This document shows positions 1-9,600 of a stretch of 64,000 nt of DNA, piece by piece. Source of the stretch: Fallopia convolvulus (taxonomy: Eukaryota > Streptophyta > Magnoliopsida > Caryophyllales > Polygonaceae); assembly GCA_964016875.1 (NCBI GenBank), contig OZ024719.1, forward strand, positions 26,913,877-26,977,876. Reading direction: 5' to 3'. Under the pieces are notes generated by a model that was not told the origin of the DNA, did no database searches, and saw nothing but the letters and a program-made list of their open reading frames with translations. The first letter of the stretch is position 1, and each line of letters starts with the position of its first letter. The position numbers and the translations under genes were made by a program.

Positions 1-205
1 GTACAGTTCTGCGGTTGCGGTATACAATGTCGCGATCACGGTCTATAGTGCCACGATTACGGCTCTGTTCGCTGAGGGCACCGCATTCGTTTTTGCTTCG
101 CGACGGTGCCCCAGTGTCTCCAAAGACGACTTCTTGAATTTCAAGGATCTATTCCAACAACATAATTGCATGGATCGAGTAATCTTTCCCACAGACGACG
201 CCAAT
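1..205 (-). mobile_element. 5' leader of a Ty3/gypsy element, truncated by window edge
   Basis: Internal region just downstream of the LTR at 206-779, read on the minus strand. It starts with a primer binding site at 186-204 (TTGGCGTCGTCTGTGGGAA on the minus strand), separated from the LTR by one base. This is the PBS style of plant Tat/Athila-clade gypsy elements. The remaining ~185 bp is GC-richer leader sequence. No gag domain can be recognised before the window ends, so the clade is an inference from the PBS alone. Confidence 0.6.
186..204 (-). other. Primer binding site of the 206-779 LTR element
   Basis: The minus strand reads TTGGCGTCGTCTGTGGGAA next to the LTR 3' end. A TTGGCGCCGT-type start is known for tRNA-primed minus-strand synthesis in plant gypsy elements. 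One transition separates this copy from that form. Confidence 0.55.
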
Positions 206-779
206 TGTTAGTGTACAAAAAATAATTGATTACTCCTTCCTCTTCCGCTCTTGACTATTTCCTTCAACCCATTACATGCAAAACAATGGACACATGGGGC
301 GGGGACCACCTAGTCCACATCCGATGCCTAAGTCAAAAGAGCAGTCTGTCAAATTGAACATCGAGCTACAACTATAAAGCAAGAAATCCAGTGAGTATAG
401 ATATTCCTGAACCGTCGAGGTAAGAGAATATTAGCATGTTCAAGTTCTCAATATGCGCCGATATGCAACATGTGGATTTCCTTACACAACGAATGTGTAT
501 TTATAATGGAAGAAGGAGATTAGGTGGGCCGAAAATTATACATATCCTAGGGCCAGTCATCTGCCTTGGAACCCAAGCTAGGAATATTCCTCCCCTTCTC
601 CAACTTTAATTCTATCTTATTTGAAAGATAAAATCTCCCATTAAGTTGCATAACCACCATATTTAATATAATAGGAAAATAAATAAAAATAATAATGAAT
701 ACGTAATATTTAAGAAATACCTTTATATTGATAACGAAAATAATTATGTTAGCTATGTTTATTTTACCCGCTCACATCA
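206..779 (-). repeat. LTR (5' LTR) of minus-strand gypsy element
   Basis: On the plus strand it starts TGTTAGTGTAC and ends GCTCACATCA, giving TG...CA termini and 574 bp. The minus strand has a TATA-like CATTATAAATAC near 500-515. The PBS follows at the low-coordinate side, so this is the 5' LTR of an element running leftwards out of the window. The partner LTR is not visible, so the high-coordinate boundary (779) rests on the terminal CA only. Confidence 0.55.
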
Positions 780-1911
780 TATATGGCCATCAATTGATTT
801 CATCTACATTGGTCTAGATTGATTTTTATCTATAGTGTAGGGAATTCAAATCGGGTTGAGATTGTTTAGACTTGAAGAAGGCTTGTAATAAAAGTTTTTT
901 TTTTGATTTACAATGTAGAGAATTTAAATTATAGAATTCACAAAAAATTTGTTGGGTTGATTCAATCCGATTGATTAAATATTATGGAAGACATAAAGAG
1001 CAAGCAAGAAAGTTAGAATAATGGAGAGAAAAGTGCAAGAATAAAGTAGTCAGATTATATTTCATTCCATGTGGGAATGAGATTTCATACCTTAGGTAAG
1101 TGAGTGGTATGAGAAACCCATACTTATTGGGTTTGAAATATGGGTTTGAAAATAAAAAATCATTGTACAAAACATTAAGTATCGGGTTTCATTCCCGAAT
1201 CCGATACCTCATTCCCCATACCTAGTAACCAAACACCCCTAAAGAGATCCTTTTAATAGAAGAAAATTGGAGTTAGTTTCAAGGCTCCCTCAAATCTCTC
1301 CATTATTCCAACAGCCTAAAAATCAGTCAAAACATAATAAGATTACTTTTTGAAAACGAATCTAGGTATGTTCCCGTGTTTACGAAAATCTCGCCATTAG
1401 TTAAAGAATCAGTCAAAACCTAAAAATGTGGAAGAGTTAATGAATTGACTAATCTGCAACCTAGTTGACCCTTTTATTCGCAAAAAATTTACAAACCCGT
1501 AAAAAGATGACCCCACCGTACATGTGTGGTGGGGGACTCCTTCTCCTATTAAGCCTTTAGGAGCTCTATAGTTGTGACTCCTTATATACTACAAGACATC
1601 ATATGCCTTTTTATAACTTTAAGACTTTCATGTTTTAATTGGATTTAATCTAACAATAATTACCCAATACCACAAGACAAGTCTTATATCATTCAATGCT
1701 CCCATCAAAATTATACTTCACCTTACATTAGGACTAAATTATGTACTTTAGGGACATGCCTATTTTAGCCAATGTAGTTACTTTAAGTTATATCTAAGAC
1801 AATTTTTTTTCTAATCCTAATTTTCAATCTCTTAATCCATTTGTGTCCTCTCTCTTACCCCCCCCCCCCCCCCCCATTCATGTGAAAACACAAACCAAGT
1901 ATCCTACAAGG
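780..1911. other. AT-rich intergenic DNA, no gene seen
   Basis: I see no coding signature and no recognisable element. There is a short poly-C run near 1858-1875. The short open frames here have no family features and are treated as chance. Confidence 0.5.
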
Positions 1912-2712
1912 CAGGGCCGTCCAATGGTTTTCGAAGGCCTTGTGCAAAACATTGATGAGGGTTTAAAGTCAATTAAACGTAAATTTAATTATTCATTTTT
2001 TAGTAATTGAATTCTATAATCAGTAAACTTGTTGAACTATAACAATTGTGTTAATAGGTGATTGATTATTTTCTAAAAAAAAAAGTATGTGATTGTTTAA
2101 ATAAAATAATTTAATCTTCAATATTTTAATGATACTGGGGTATAATAATAGAAAAATACTATTCCTTAGTAAAAAGGAAATTAAATCATATACGTTTTTA
2201 CCCATACAAACAAAATTGAGTGAAAAATAAGAGGTTCAAAAACTATCAAAGTTACACTATTAAGCAACCAATCATATCCGACAATAATTTCAAGAATCCA
2301 TTAATAGATAACATTCTAATTATATATTATCATCATTTGAAAAATTCAATTTCTTAAGCCTTACAAATATAAAAAATAGTTTTTAATCAACTAAATAAAA
2401 AATAAAATATTAAAATGAAGAATGAGTAACGAGTGCTGCTTTATCTAATGCAAAAACATATTGCTCCATTTTTTTTACTTACGATTGAATTGCAAAGGCC
2501 CACAGGTATGAAAGTGGCAAGAAGGGAAAAATCAAAACGTCTCTAGCAAGATTCGAACACTGATATGTTGCAATATAAGATAAAAAAAATCAAACGCATT
2601 CACCATCTACACCAGCATATCAATATTCATTTACATCGAAATATATATTGATTTTTAGATTTTGGGGGCCCTTTTTCATCGGGCTCTTTGCACATGCTCA
2701 TGGACGGGCCTG
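1912..2712. mobile_element. Non-autonomous hAT transposon with perfect TSD
   Basis: The element is 801 bp. The terminal inverted repeats are CAGGGCCGTCCA at the left end and TGGACGGGCCTG at the right end. The eight bases before it (1904-1911) and after it (2713-2720) are both CTACAAGG. An 8-bp duplication with CAGGG-type termini is diagnostic of the hAT superfamily. The interior is AT-rich with no transposase, so the copy depends on an element elsewhere. The intact duplication suggests it is not very old. Confidence 0.88.
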
Positions 2713-2740
2713 CTACAAGGACCAACCGGCCACACATACC

Positions 2741-4097
2741 TGATGTTCCCCTTTTTTGTCGTGTTTTTAGGGTTTGGTTGAGTGTGTTTGTGGTGTTTTC
2801 CTTAGTTTTGTGTTTGGTTTTGAGTCGTTTGTGTAGGTTTTTGTATTTGTGTAAGATATGGAGTCTACATAAACTTTGGTGGTGTTTTATAGGTTTTTGA
2901 AGCTATTTTGGAGTGTTACGAGGAGTGGAGCAAAGCTAAGGAGAATCATGAAAGGAGTGAAGATGGAATGAGGTTAGAAAAATGAAGGATGAGCAGTGTT
3001 CGAGACATATGTGAATAATGGAGGCTCGTTAAAAACCCTGAGGAATCGTTAGAAGAAGAATCGAGGCAAGAACGAGTGTAACGACCCTCGAAACGAAGGA
3101 AAGCTCTCAGTTACGAGGGACTTATCGAGTTGAAAGGGGTTGGTACCGATGCTACTTGGGTCGATAATGATGCCTTGTCTGAAGAGGAAACGAAGGGAGA
3201 TTGTCAGAAACCCTACCGACCCTAACGGGGGACGGTACTGAGGCACCCCCGTGTCGGTAGCGTTCAACTGAGTCCGTGTGTAATTAATTAATATATCTTG
3301 TATCTTTTGTTTTTGGATAGTTTCCTTAGAGATATATCTTGATGGAATTTATTTCCTTAGGAGGGGTGTTAGCTTTTAATATAAAAACCTAGTCTTAGCT
3401 TTAGTTTTAGGCTATGCTTTATTACGCTTTTGGATGCAAGTTTAGGGAGATGGATGCATGTTTGAGTTTGTTGGGAAGAACAATTATGTTAAAAATGTGT
3501 AATCTTTCTTTTTAATTTAATTAGTTGTTTGCTACAATGATGTGTGATTAGTTTTTTCTTTTCTAAGTTGGGGTTAGCCCAACAATGGTTGTGTGTGTTT
3601 GCCTTTGATCATGATTTGAATGTTTTTATCCATAATCTATCTCTTGTGCTTAAATCCTTGATCGAAAGATAAGGAGTTTCTCGTTTACAGTTTGAATCAA
3701 AAGAGACAACTATGAATTGGAATAGTTTATTAGGGTTTTGAAACAAAAATTGATTAATCCTAATTAAAGTTTGAGATAGATAGAAAAGTTTATTGATTTA
3801 GGAAAGTTAATTTATTTGCTTGCATGGTTGATGAAAGTTGACATCTTTATGTGATAAAATCATGATCTTTGTGATTCATTGGTTTTGGCATCCATTAATG
3901 TTGTTAAGGTGATACATAGATCTTAGAAATCTCTTTCCTCTTGATAAAAATCAAATCTGTTGCTCGCTTGTGCCCTACGTTAAACGAAACTTTGAACCGA
4001 CTCTCTCCCGTGGACGAACCTGACTTCGTTACACTCAGCGGGTTCTTGATCTATAGATTTATTTGCTTGTTTGGTTGATCAAGAAACCCTCACAACA
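2741..4097 (+). repeat. Solo LTR, Athila-like, plus orientation
   Basis: It begins TGATGTTCCCC, as the LTRs of the Athila-like element at 26625-36860 do on the minus strand (TGATGTTCGC). It ends with the same closing block, TGACTTCGTTACACTCAGCG ... GAAACCCTCACAACA. The order of internal blocks is also shared, although the sequences have diverged greatly. No internal region, PBS or partner LTR is next to it, so it is a solo LTR or an isolated LTR. I could not find a convincing target duplication, so the right end could be a few bases off. Confidence 0.72.
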
Positions 4098-4420
4098 ACA
4101 ACCTCTTGACACCATCTGATTAGTCACTTGCCTTATCTCACCAAGCTAGTCGAGGGTCGTATAAATAATTACAAAATATTTTTTTGTCTTGAGGTAAATT
4201 CACTTAATTATAAAACAAAAAAGTTTAGAAATTTAAAATGCAATAACTTAGAATGTGTCAATTTAGTTTTATCATTGCACATATATCATACATCACCAGG
4301 CAAACTAGTTTTACGAAAAACTAAATCATATATGCCTTGACAAAGTAGTTTTAAGAAAAATTGTTATATATATATATACAAATATGTATATATAACAGTT
4401 TTCCTTAGAAATAATTTGTT

Positions 4421-4556
4421 ATCCATCCATTATCTACCTTGTCTACCTAGGTTGGGCTTAGATAATTGCTATCCATCCATTATCTACCTTGTCTACCTAG
4501 TTTGGGCATAGCGAGTTGTTACTCACCCATTATCTACCTTACCTACCTAACTATCT
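4421..4556. repeat. 50-bp tandem repeat, three copies
   Basis: ATCCATCCATTATCTACC recurs at 4421 and 4471, and in a changed form at 4521, giving a 50-bp period. Each copy continues with TACCTTGTCTACCTAG and a less conserved second half. Confidence 0.8.
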
Positions 4557-5049
4557 CCAAGTGTCAACTAGGCCAACCCAATTGCACTTGAGGAAGCATG
4601 TGAGAGTGTTTCCCATATCGAGAATTTAATGAATCAAAGCCTAGTACATAAACCCTTAGGTTTACTCCTCCTATAGCCATATGGTTTCGAGTTAGAATCT
4701 CATTAAGATTATATCCTAGGACTGTTACACACAAAACCCCCAGTATATCAACCGACATACTATAATATGGTATTAGAGTAAGTTCTTCAACCAACAAAAA
4801 ATTCCAATTATACTCCCTTTTAAGAACATTACTACTCAAATAATGAAACATGATCTAATGTTCGATGTCCATGAAAGATGTTGAGATGTCACTAGACTCT
4901 AACAAGTCTTGAATGTTGGTGACATTTTAGATGATGTCGTTGAAATCCACATCAAATAGTCATGCCCCTTTATGATATTCAACAAAACCAACATGAGGGG
5001 CCTTGAGAACATTTACCAACACAAGGCTTGGGAATGTAAAGGGCTTTTC

Positions 5050-5298
5050 TTAAAGTATAAAGGTTGCCATTATTGTCGTTGACCTATTTTCCACAATCAA
5101 AGTGTTGAGGAATATTTGATCTAGATCATACTCAACTTCTTCTTGAAATAGTTTATCCCACTTTTGTGCCTTCAAAAGGTCAATTACCATTGAAAGGTCA
5201 TTATCCTCAAGAAACTTCTTATGAAAGACGTGCTCTTTGGTAAAGGATCTCAACTTAATTTCCCTGTAAGTGACAAGGACCTTGACCTTTGGATTCAT
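5050..5298 (-). pseudogene. Degraded coding remnant, possibly plant transposon protein
   Basis: An 82-residue frame contains VFHKKFLEDNDLSMVIDLLK followed by QKWDKLFQEEVEYDLDQIFL. The spacing and residues loosely recall the 'putative plant transposon protein' domain, which reads roughly KKF...VIDL...L..QKW...LV..FY. Further minus-strand frames at 5634-5858 and 6100-6282 may be parts of the same decayed gene. The resemblance is by eye and weak, and no intact reading frame joins them. Confidence 0.25.
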
Positions 5299-6456
5299 CT
5301 AAGTCAATTTTTAAAAGCTATCCCTAGGTTTTGTGGGTAGCCTCTCAAGTTTCAACTTTTGTTTGCTTTACTTATTTTGTTGCTATCTCCACTCTCTTTT
5401 TACAAATATGGGTTCAGTCGACGATGACACAAATCTCTTCCCCTTTAGGTTGTCCATCCTTTTAGAATTGCGAGTAGGAGAAACCTTTGAGGTCGTTGAC
5501 TACTCTGCTTCTTTTTCCATTTGATAAGCAAGATTCTTGGTGACAACGACTTTAGTAATGGGCTTTTGGGCAATCAACTCAGATTGACTGGTTATCATGA
5601 CCTCTTCAGCATCCTTGTCATCTCTATTCAGACTTAAGGTTCTCTCAAAATCCTCCAAGGTCGAGTATTTTGGTGTAGACTTGGTCTTTTCTTGATGACC
5701 CTACTTTGCTTGCTCTTAACTTTCATGTATCGACAACGATGATGGAAGTGACTTTCATTTATCAACTCTAGAACAATATTGATTTGAGTTTGAGCTGTGG
5801 CGGTGTCATCCGCAAAGATCTTCAATTCCTTGACCCCTATCTCTTCACTCTCAACCATTATCTCTTCACTCTCTTAGGGTTTTATGGAGTAAGGTCATGC
5901 TAGCGACCATAGCCTCAAGGCTTTTAGCGTCACACAATGAGGGTTTATGGTTTTCTTGGATTTTTGATGAGGAAGGTCTATGGCTAACTTTTTTGTGGTG
6001 TGTTTAGTTTTAAAGCAAGACCTAGATTCTCAAAATCTTCTTTAGATAGAATATTCTTATAGGTTTTTAGGATTGAATTCATGCTCTTATCAATAGAGGT
6101 TATGGAAGAAGATGATGGTGGTGTGTTGGCCATTTGAGTGATGAGAAGAGGTTGATGGTGGTGAGAATTGAGAGCTTTTGGAGGGTCTTAGAGCTTTGAG
6201 AGAGTAAGAAAGTTTTGAGAGCTTGAGAATTCAGTGAGGTGTTTGTACTCGAATAGTTCTCCATAAATATAAAAAATCTCAAACCTTCCTTTTAATCAAA
6301 TATATATTGATTTAATGATAGAAAATTTGTCAATTATCTTCAACTTCCAAAAATCTATCCAACACTTAACTTCATTAATGTTCACCTTCTTCAAACAATA
6401 ACTTTCTTAGATAATACCAAAATTAAAATTCAGAAGCCATCCGCATAGTCACTTAA

Positions 6457-6488
<32 letters not shown>
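6457..6488. repeat. (ATC)n microsatellite
   Basis: About ten uninterrupted CAT/ATC triplets. Confidence 0.9.
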
Positions 6489-6489
<1 letters not shown>

Positions 6490-6642
6490 TACCTTCTTGA
6501 AAAATCACACTTATTACTCTGTCATAAGTCATATTAGCATTTAAAAAGTAGTTGATGTTCCCTTTTAACACTTTTTCTCTAATTGACCAAGAATAGTGAA
6601 GTGTACTTGGTTGGGGGTCATTGTACCTAAGGAGGTAGCAAA

Positions 6643-6836
6643 TATAACACCCTGATAATTTATAAGGGATTGTGGTGCTCCCCACGTCAACAAGAGCTCT
6701 TCCTTTTCTGAGTTTGAGTGAGGACAAAGAACTCAAAAGTTAAGCATGCAAGGGGGAGAGTAGTATTAGGATGGGTGACCTCTTAGGAAGTTCTTGGGTT
6801 GGCATATGATTGCGCTTCTAAGGCCTCGGGCCTTAC
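6643..6836 (+). repeat. Cassandra 5' LTR
   Basis: It starts TATAACACCCTGATAATT, where TGTAACACC would be canonical, and ends GGCCTTACA directly before the PBS. Confidence 0.85.
6727..6813 (+). pseudogene. 5S rRNA-derived block in Cassandra 5' LTR
   Basis: It contains AGTTAAGCATGC, GAGAGTAGTATTAGGATGGG and TGACCTC...GGAAGTTCT. These match the plant 5S rRNA internal promoter and 3' region (AGTTAAGCGTGC, GAGAGTAGTACTAGGATGGG, TGACCTCCTGGGAAGTCC). It is not a functional 5S gene, because the 5' third is missing and several bases differ. Confidence 0.85.
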
Positions 6837-6839
6837 AAA

Positions 6840-6852
6840 TGGTATCAGAGCC
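6840..6852 (+). other. Cassandra primer binding site (tRNA-iMet)
   Basis: TGGTATCAGAGCC lies three bases after the 5' LTR and is complementary to the 3' end of plant initiator tRNA-Met. Confidence 0.9.
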
Positions 6853-6949
6853 TACTCTGGGTTACAATTTGGTTTGGCCCGGAGGTCACTTGACCCAAAG
6901 GGTGGTTCTTGGGCATTGACAAGGACGTTAAGTGTTTAAGTGGGGGAGA

Positions 6950-7142
6950 TTTAACACCCTGATAATTTTTAAGGAGTTGAGGTGATCCCTATGTCAACAA
7001 GAGCTCTTTTTTCTGAGTTTGAGTGAGGACAAAGAACTCTGAAGTTAAGAATGCAAGGGAGAGAGTAGTACCAGGATGGGTGACTTCTTTGGAAGTTCTC
7101 AGGTTGGCATGGGATTGCGCTGCTAAGGCCTCAGGCCTTACA
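6950..7142 (+). repeat. Cassandra 3' LTR
   Basis: It repeats the 5' LTR block order, including the 5S-derived segment, and ends GGCCTTACA. It starts TTTAACACCC, again mutated from TGTAACACC. Confidence 0.85.
7032..7110 (+). pseudogene. 5S rRNA-derived block in Cassandra 3' LTR
   Basis: AGTTAAGAATGC, GAGAGTAGTACCAGGATGGG and TGACTTC...GGAAGTTCT follow the plant 5S rRNA order, with substitutions different from those in the first LTR. Confidence 0.82.
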
Positions 7143-7480
7143 CCATAGAGAACCAGTACAAAAATAATATGAATATTTATCGATCAGATTAACTTCTATT
7201 GTGATGAATAATAATATCAGGCTTATAGAAGTCAACAACCACTATTCGGGCTTATAATGAGGGTTAGAAACATTAGGTTGATCCCTTTGGGTTGAAAGGA
7301 TTCAAATACATTATGAATGTCAAATAATATCTGCTATGTAAATTCATCATATAGCAAGTCATGAACTTTAAGACAACTACACATATTAAGTCACCATATG
7401 TGCATCAAGTATTTTCCTTAAGCAAGAATCTAATTTCAATAGTCATTAAAAGGAGAAGATATAACAAGAAGTTAGTCGAG
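7143..7480. other. No gene seen
   Basis: This is AT-rich sequence between Cassandra and the copia scrap. It may be the decayed 3' untranslated end of that copia element, but I cannot show it. Confidence 0.4.
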
Positions 7481-7697
7481 AGATACATACCTAGTTCCAT
7501 TCGAAATTTCTCAAAGGGTTCTTTATTTATCACTTTGGTGAAGATGTCAATGACTCGATTACTTGTTTTATAAAATTATATTGTCACTATCCCTTTCTCC
7601 ACACAATATCTCCGAAAGTGATGTTGTATATCAATGTATTTTGTTCTTGAGTGATGAACTAGATTCTTTGAGATGTTGATGGCACTTGTCACAAAAG
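7481..7697 (-). pseudogene. Ty1/copia RNase H C-terminal fragment
   Basis: The minus strand reads TSAINISKNLVHHSRTKYID, then IQHHFRRYCVEKG, then IDIFTK and EPFEKFRMELGM. This is the classic end of copia polyprotein RNase H (SAI.LSKNP..H.RTKHIDI..HF.R..V..G, then ADIFTK, then F...R..LG). One internal stop is visible after the VTI. No integrase or reverse transcriptase lies upstream, because the sequence beyond 7697 is unrelated. The piece is a truncated scrap of about 70 codons. Confidence 0.85.
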
Positions 7698-8779
7698 GAT
7701 GGGAACCTTACCAAGTGAGATGATGCATTCCGACTCCTTGGAACAGGGTTGGATCGCCAAGATGGGCCAAATCTTGTCTTGGATGGCAAGTCACATTTCA
7801 AGTCTTGGCCAATGTGGAATCCTACAGGCGGAATCTCTAGAGGGTGTTGAACCTAATACGAGAGTCTCAGGACAAGACTCACGGGATTAGTAGCTCAAGA
7901 CTAGACGCTGGTGTTACAAGAGAGAGAGAGAGAACCTCAAGGACTAGGATCGATCGATTGGAGAGACTCAAAGATATGAGTCTTCGATGCCAAAGAGATG
8001 GCTTTTTGTGTTCGAACAAGAGAAAATAAAAAGATAGAAGTTTGTGAGGCCCAAATCAAGCAAGGAGGATTTTGATCACTCAATGACTTAAACTTGATTA
8101 AAATTGAAAGTAAGAAATAGCAACTACAACCCTTTAGTTTATAAAAGAAACTAGTCCTAAAAGATAATTATAAAGATAGAAATTGCTTAAAGATAAACTA
8201 GAAATCCTAGAAACCCTAGACTAGGTCTTTTGTCACACAAGGACCAATGCCTAGGCCCAAAATGAACTAAATTAAATGCATAAATTAATTAAAAGAAATA
8301 AAGATAGATTTATGGATAGAATATTTAGGACTAGATAGACTTATCATAATTGAGTAACAAGCTTGCCAAGGGAATAGGCTTTCCATAATGTGTAACCGAC
8401 TAGGCAAGGCCGACAAGTGGCACACCGAGTGTCTTGGCGAGCAAGGAGAGAACCTTGATTGCATGCCAAGGTGCTGAGGGAGTTAACACATCAAACTGAC
8501 CTAGGCCACCCACATAGAGCTTGGCTTGCTCGTTAAGGACCCTAGTCCGGATCCGGGTTTTGCGCGATGCTTGCGCTCCAAAGCAGCGACGATGGAGTAG
8601 GAGCGCTGGCACTTTGCGTCAATGCGGCGAGGGGCGCGCCTAGCACAATTATGGCAAGGAATTGGATCTTGGCATGGGCATTCAAAATGTCTATGCTAGA
8701 GATGGCACGACTCGCACGAGTGACTAAGGATTGGGTCGCTTTGGAATAGACATTCATGGCTTGTTCCTCGTCTTGATTG
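7698..8779. other. Unassigned flank, probably 3' end of the minus gypsy element
   Basis: It contains a short (AG)n run near 7918-7933 and a minus-strand open frame at 8542-8784 that follows the integrase fragment. In related gypsy elements a short low-complexity tail follows the integrase C-terminus, so this could be that tail plus a decayed LTR. I could not find a matching LTR partner. Confidence 0.35.
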
Positions 8780-9600
8780 GACATGGTTGGAGTTGTGGCC
8801 GTATCTCCCTCTCACCCCTTGAGTGGGAAGTATCCTCGATTCTCCACCATCAAACCTGGGCTTGACGTAGCACATAATATTGACCGTATTGAATGTGGGG
8901 TGGACATTATAGTCGTCGGGAAGATTGAGTTGATATGCATTGTCACCTATGGCCTTGATGACTTGAAATGGGCCGTCACTTCTTGGAGAAAGCTTGGTCT
9001 TCCACTTGATGGAAACCTTTCTTTGTGCAAATGGACCCAAATGAGGTCTTCTGGGGCAAAGACAACTCGGAACCAGTTGTAGTTGTGTTGTGAGGAATAT
9101 TGGTTGGCACGCCTCTCTAATTGTGTGTGGGTCCGGTAGTGCAGCTCCATGATGTGCTTGATATAATTGAAGGCGATGACGTGATCTCCAGCTTCAAGTG
9201 TCTTCGGAAGTAAATCTAAGAAAGTAATTGGATATCTCCCATAGACTACCTCAAATTATGTGAGATTAGTTGTCGAATATGTACAGATATTATAAGAAAG
9301 CTCCACAATTGAAGTAAGTCTTCCCAATGCTTGGCAATTACCTTAAGCATTATGTGGAGAAGAGCCCCTAAGGTACGTACGATTAGTAACCTCGGTTTGG
9401 CTATTCATTTTGGGGGTGGTAGCTAGTCGAAATCAAGAGCGTAGTTCTCAACTTACCCCAATGTGTCCTCCAAATGTGACCAACATGTTTTTAATCCCGA
9501 TCACTCACAATTGTGCACGAGATCCCATGGATGCACATGACATTGTCATAAAATAACTCGACAATCTCAAAGGCACTATTCGTGGACTTACATGCCAACC
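8780..9600 (-). pseudogene. Ty3/gypsy integrase, core end and C-terminal domain
   Basis: Read on the minus strand, the pieces include NSQTEVTNRT, VELSYNICTYSTTNLT, FEVVYGRYPITFLDLLPKT, ERFPSSGRPSF-region basic residues, and KLSPRSDGPFQVIKAIGDNA followed by YQLNLPDDYNVHPTFNTVNI. These are the Q.N.QTE.NR.L motif, the FEVVYG..P motif and the GPF.V...I..NAY.L.LP C-terminal domain of plant gypsy integrases. Several stops and frame changes interrupt it. The upstream integrase zinc-binding part lies at 14690-15020, on the far side of an inserted plus-strand element. Confidence 0.82.

Larger units (their letters stand above)
4098..6642. other. Degraded non-genic stretch with small repeats
   Basis: The stretch contains an (AT)n run at about 4363-4379, a 50-bp tandem repeat at 4421-4550, weak minus-strand coding remnants around 5050-6300 and an (ATC)n run at 6457-6488. 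No intact gene is visible. Confidence 0.5.
6643..7142 (+). mobile_element. Cassandra TRIM retrotransposon with 5S rRNA in its LTRs
   Basis: This is a 500-bp element with two LTRs of about 194 bp (6643-6836 and 6950-7142), each closing in GGCCTTACA. Right after the first LTR lies TGGTATCAGAGCC (6840-6852), the initiator-methionine tRNA primer binding site. A purine tract, AAGTGGGGGAGAT, precedes the second LTR. Each LTR contains a block matching the 3' two thirds of plant 5S rRNA. This combination of tiny size, Met-tRNA PBS and 5S rRNA in the LTR defines the Cassandra family, which has no proteins of its own. LTR starts are mutated from the expected TGTAACACC. I found no target duplication, and the two LTRs have diverged visibly, so the copy looks old. 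Confidence 0.9.

Noticed and set aside
6727..7110. Functional 5S rRNA genes
   Set aside because: The 5' third is missing in both blocks, and they sit in the LTRs of a Cassandra element.
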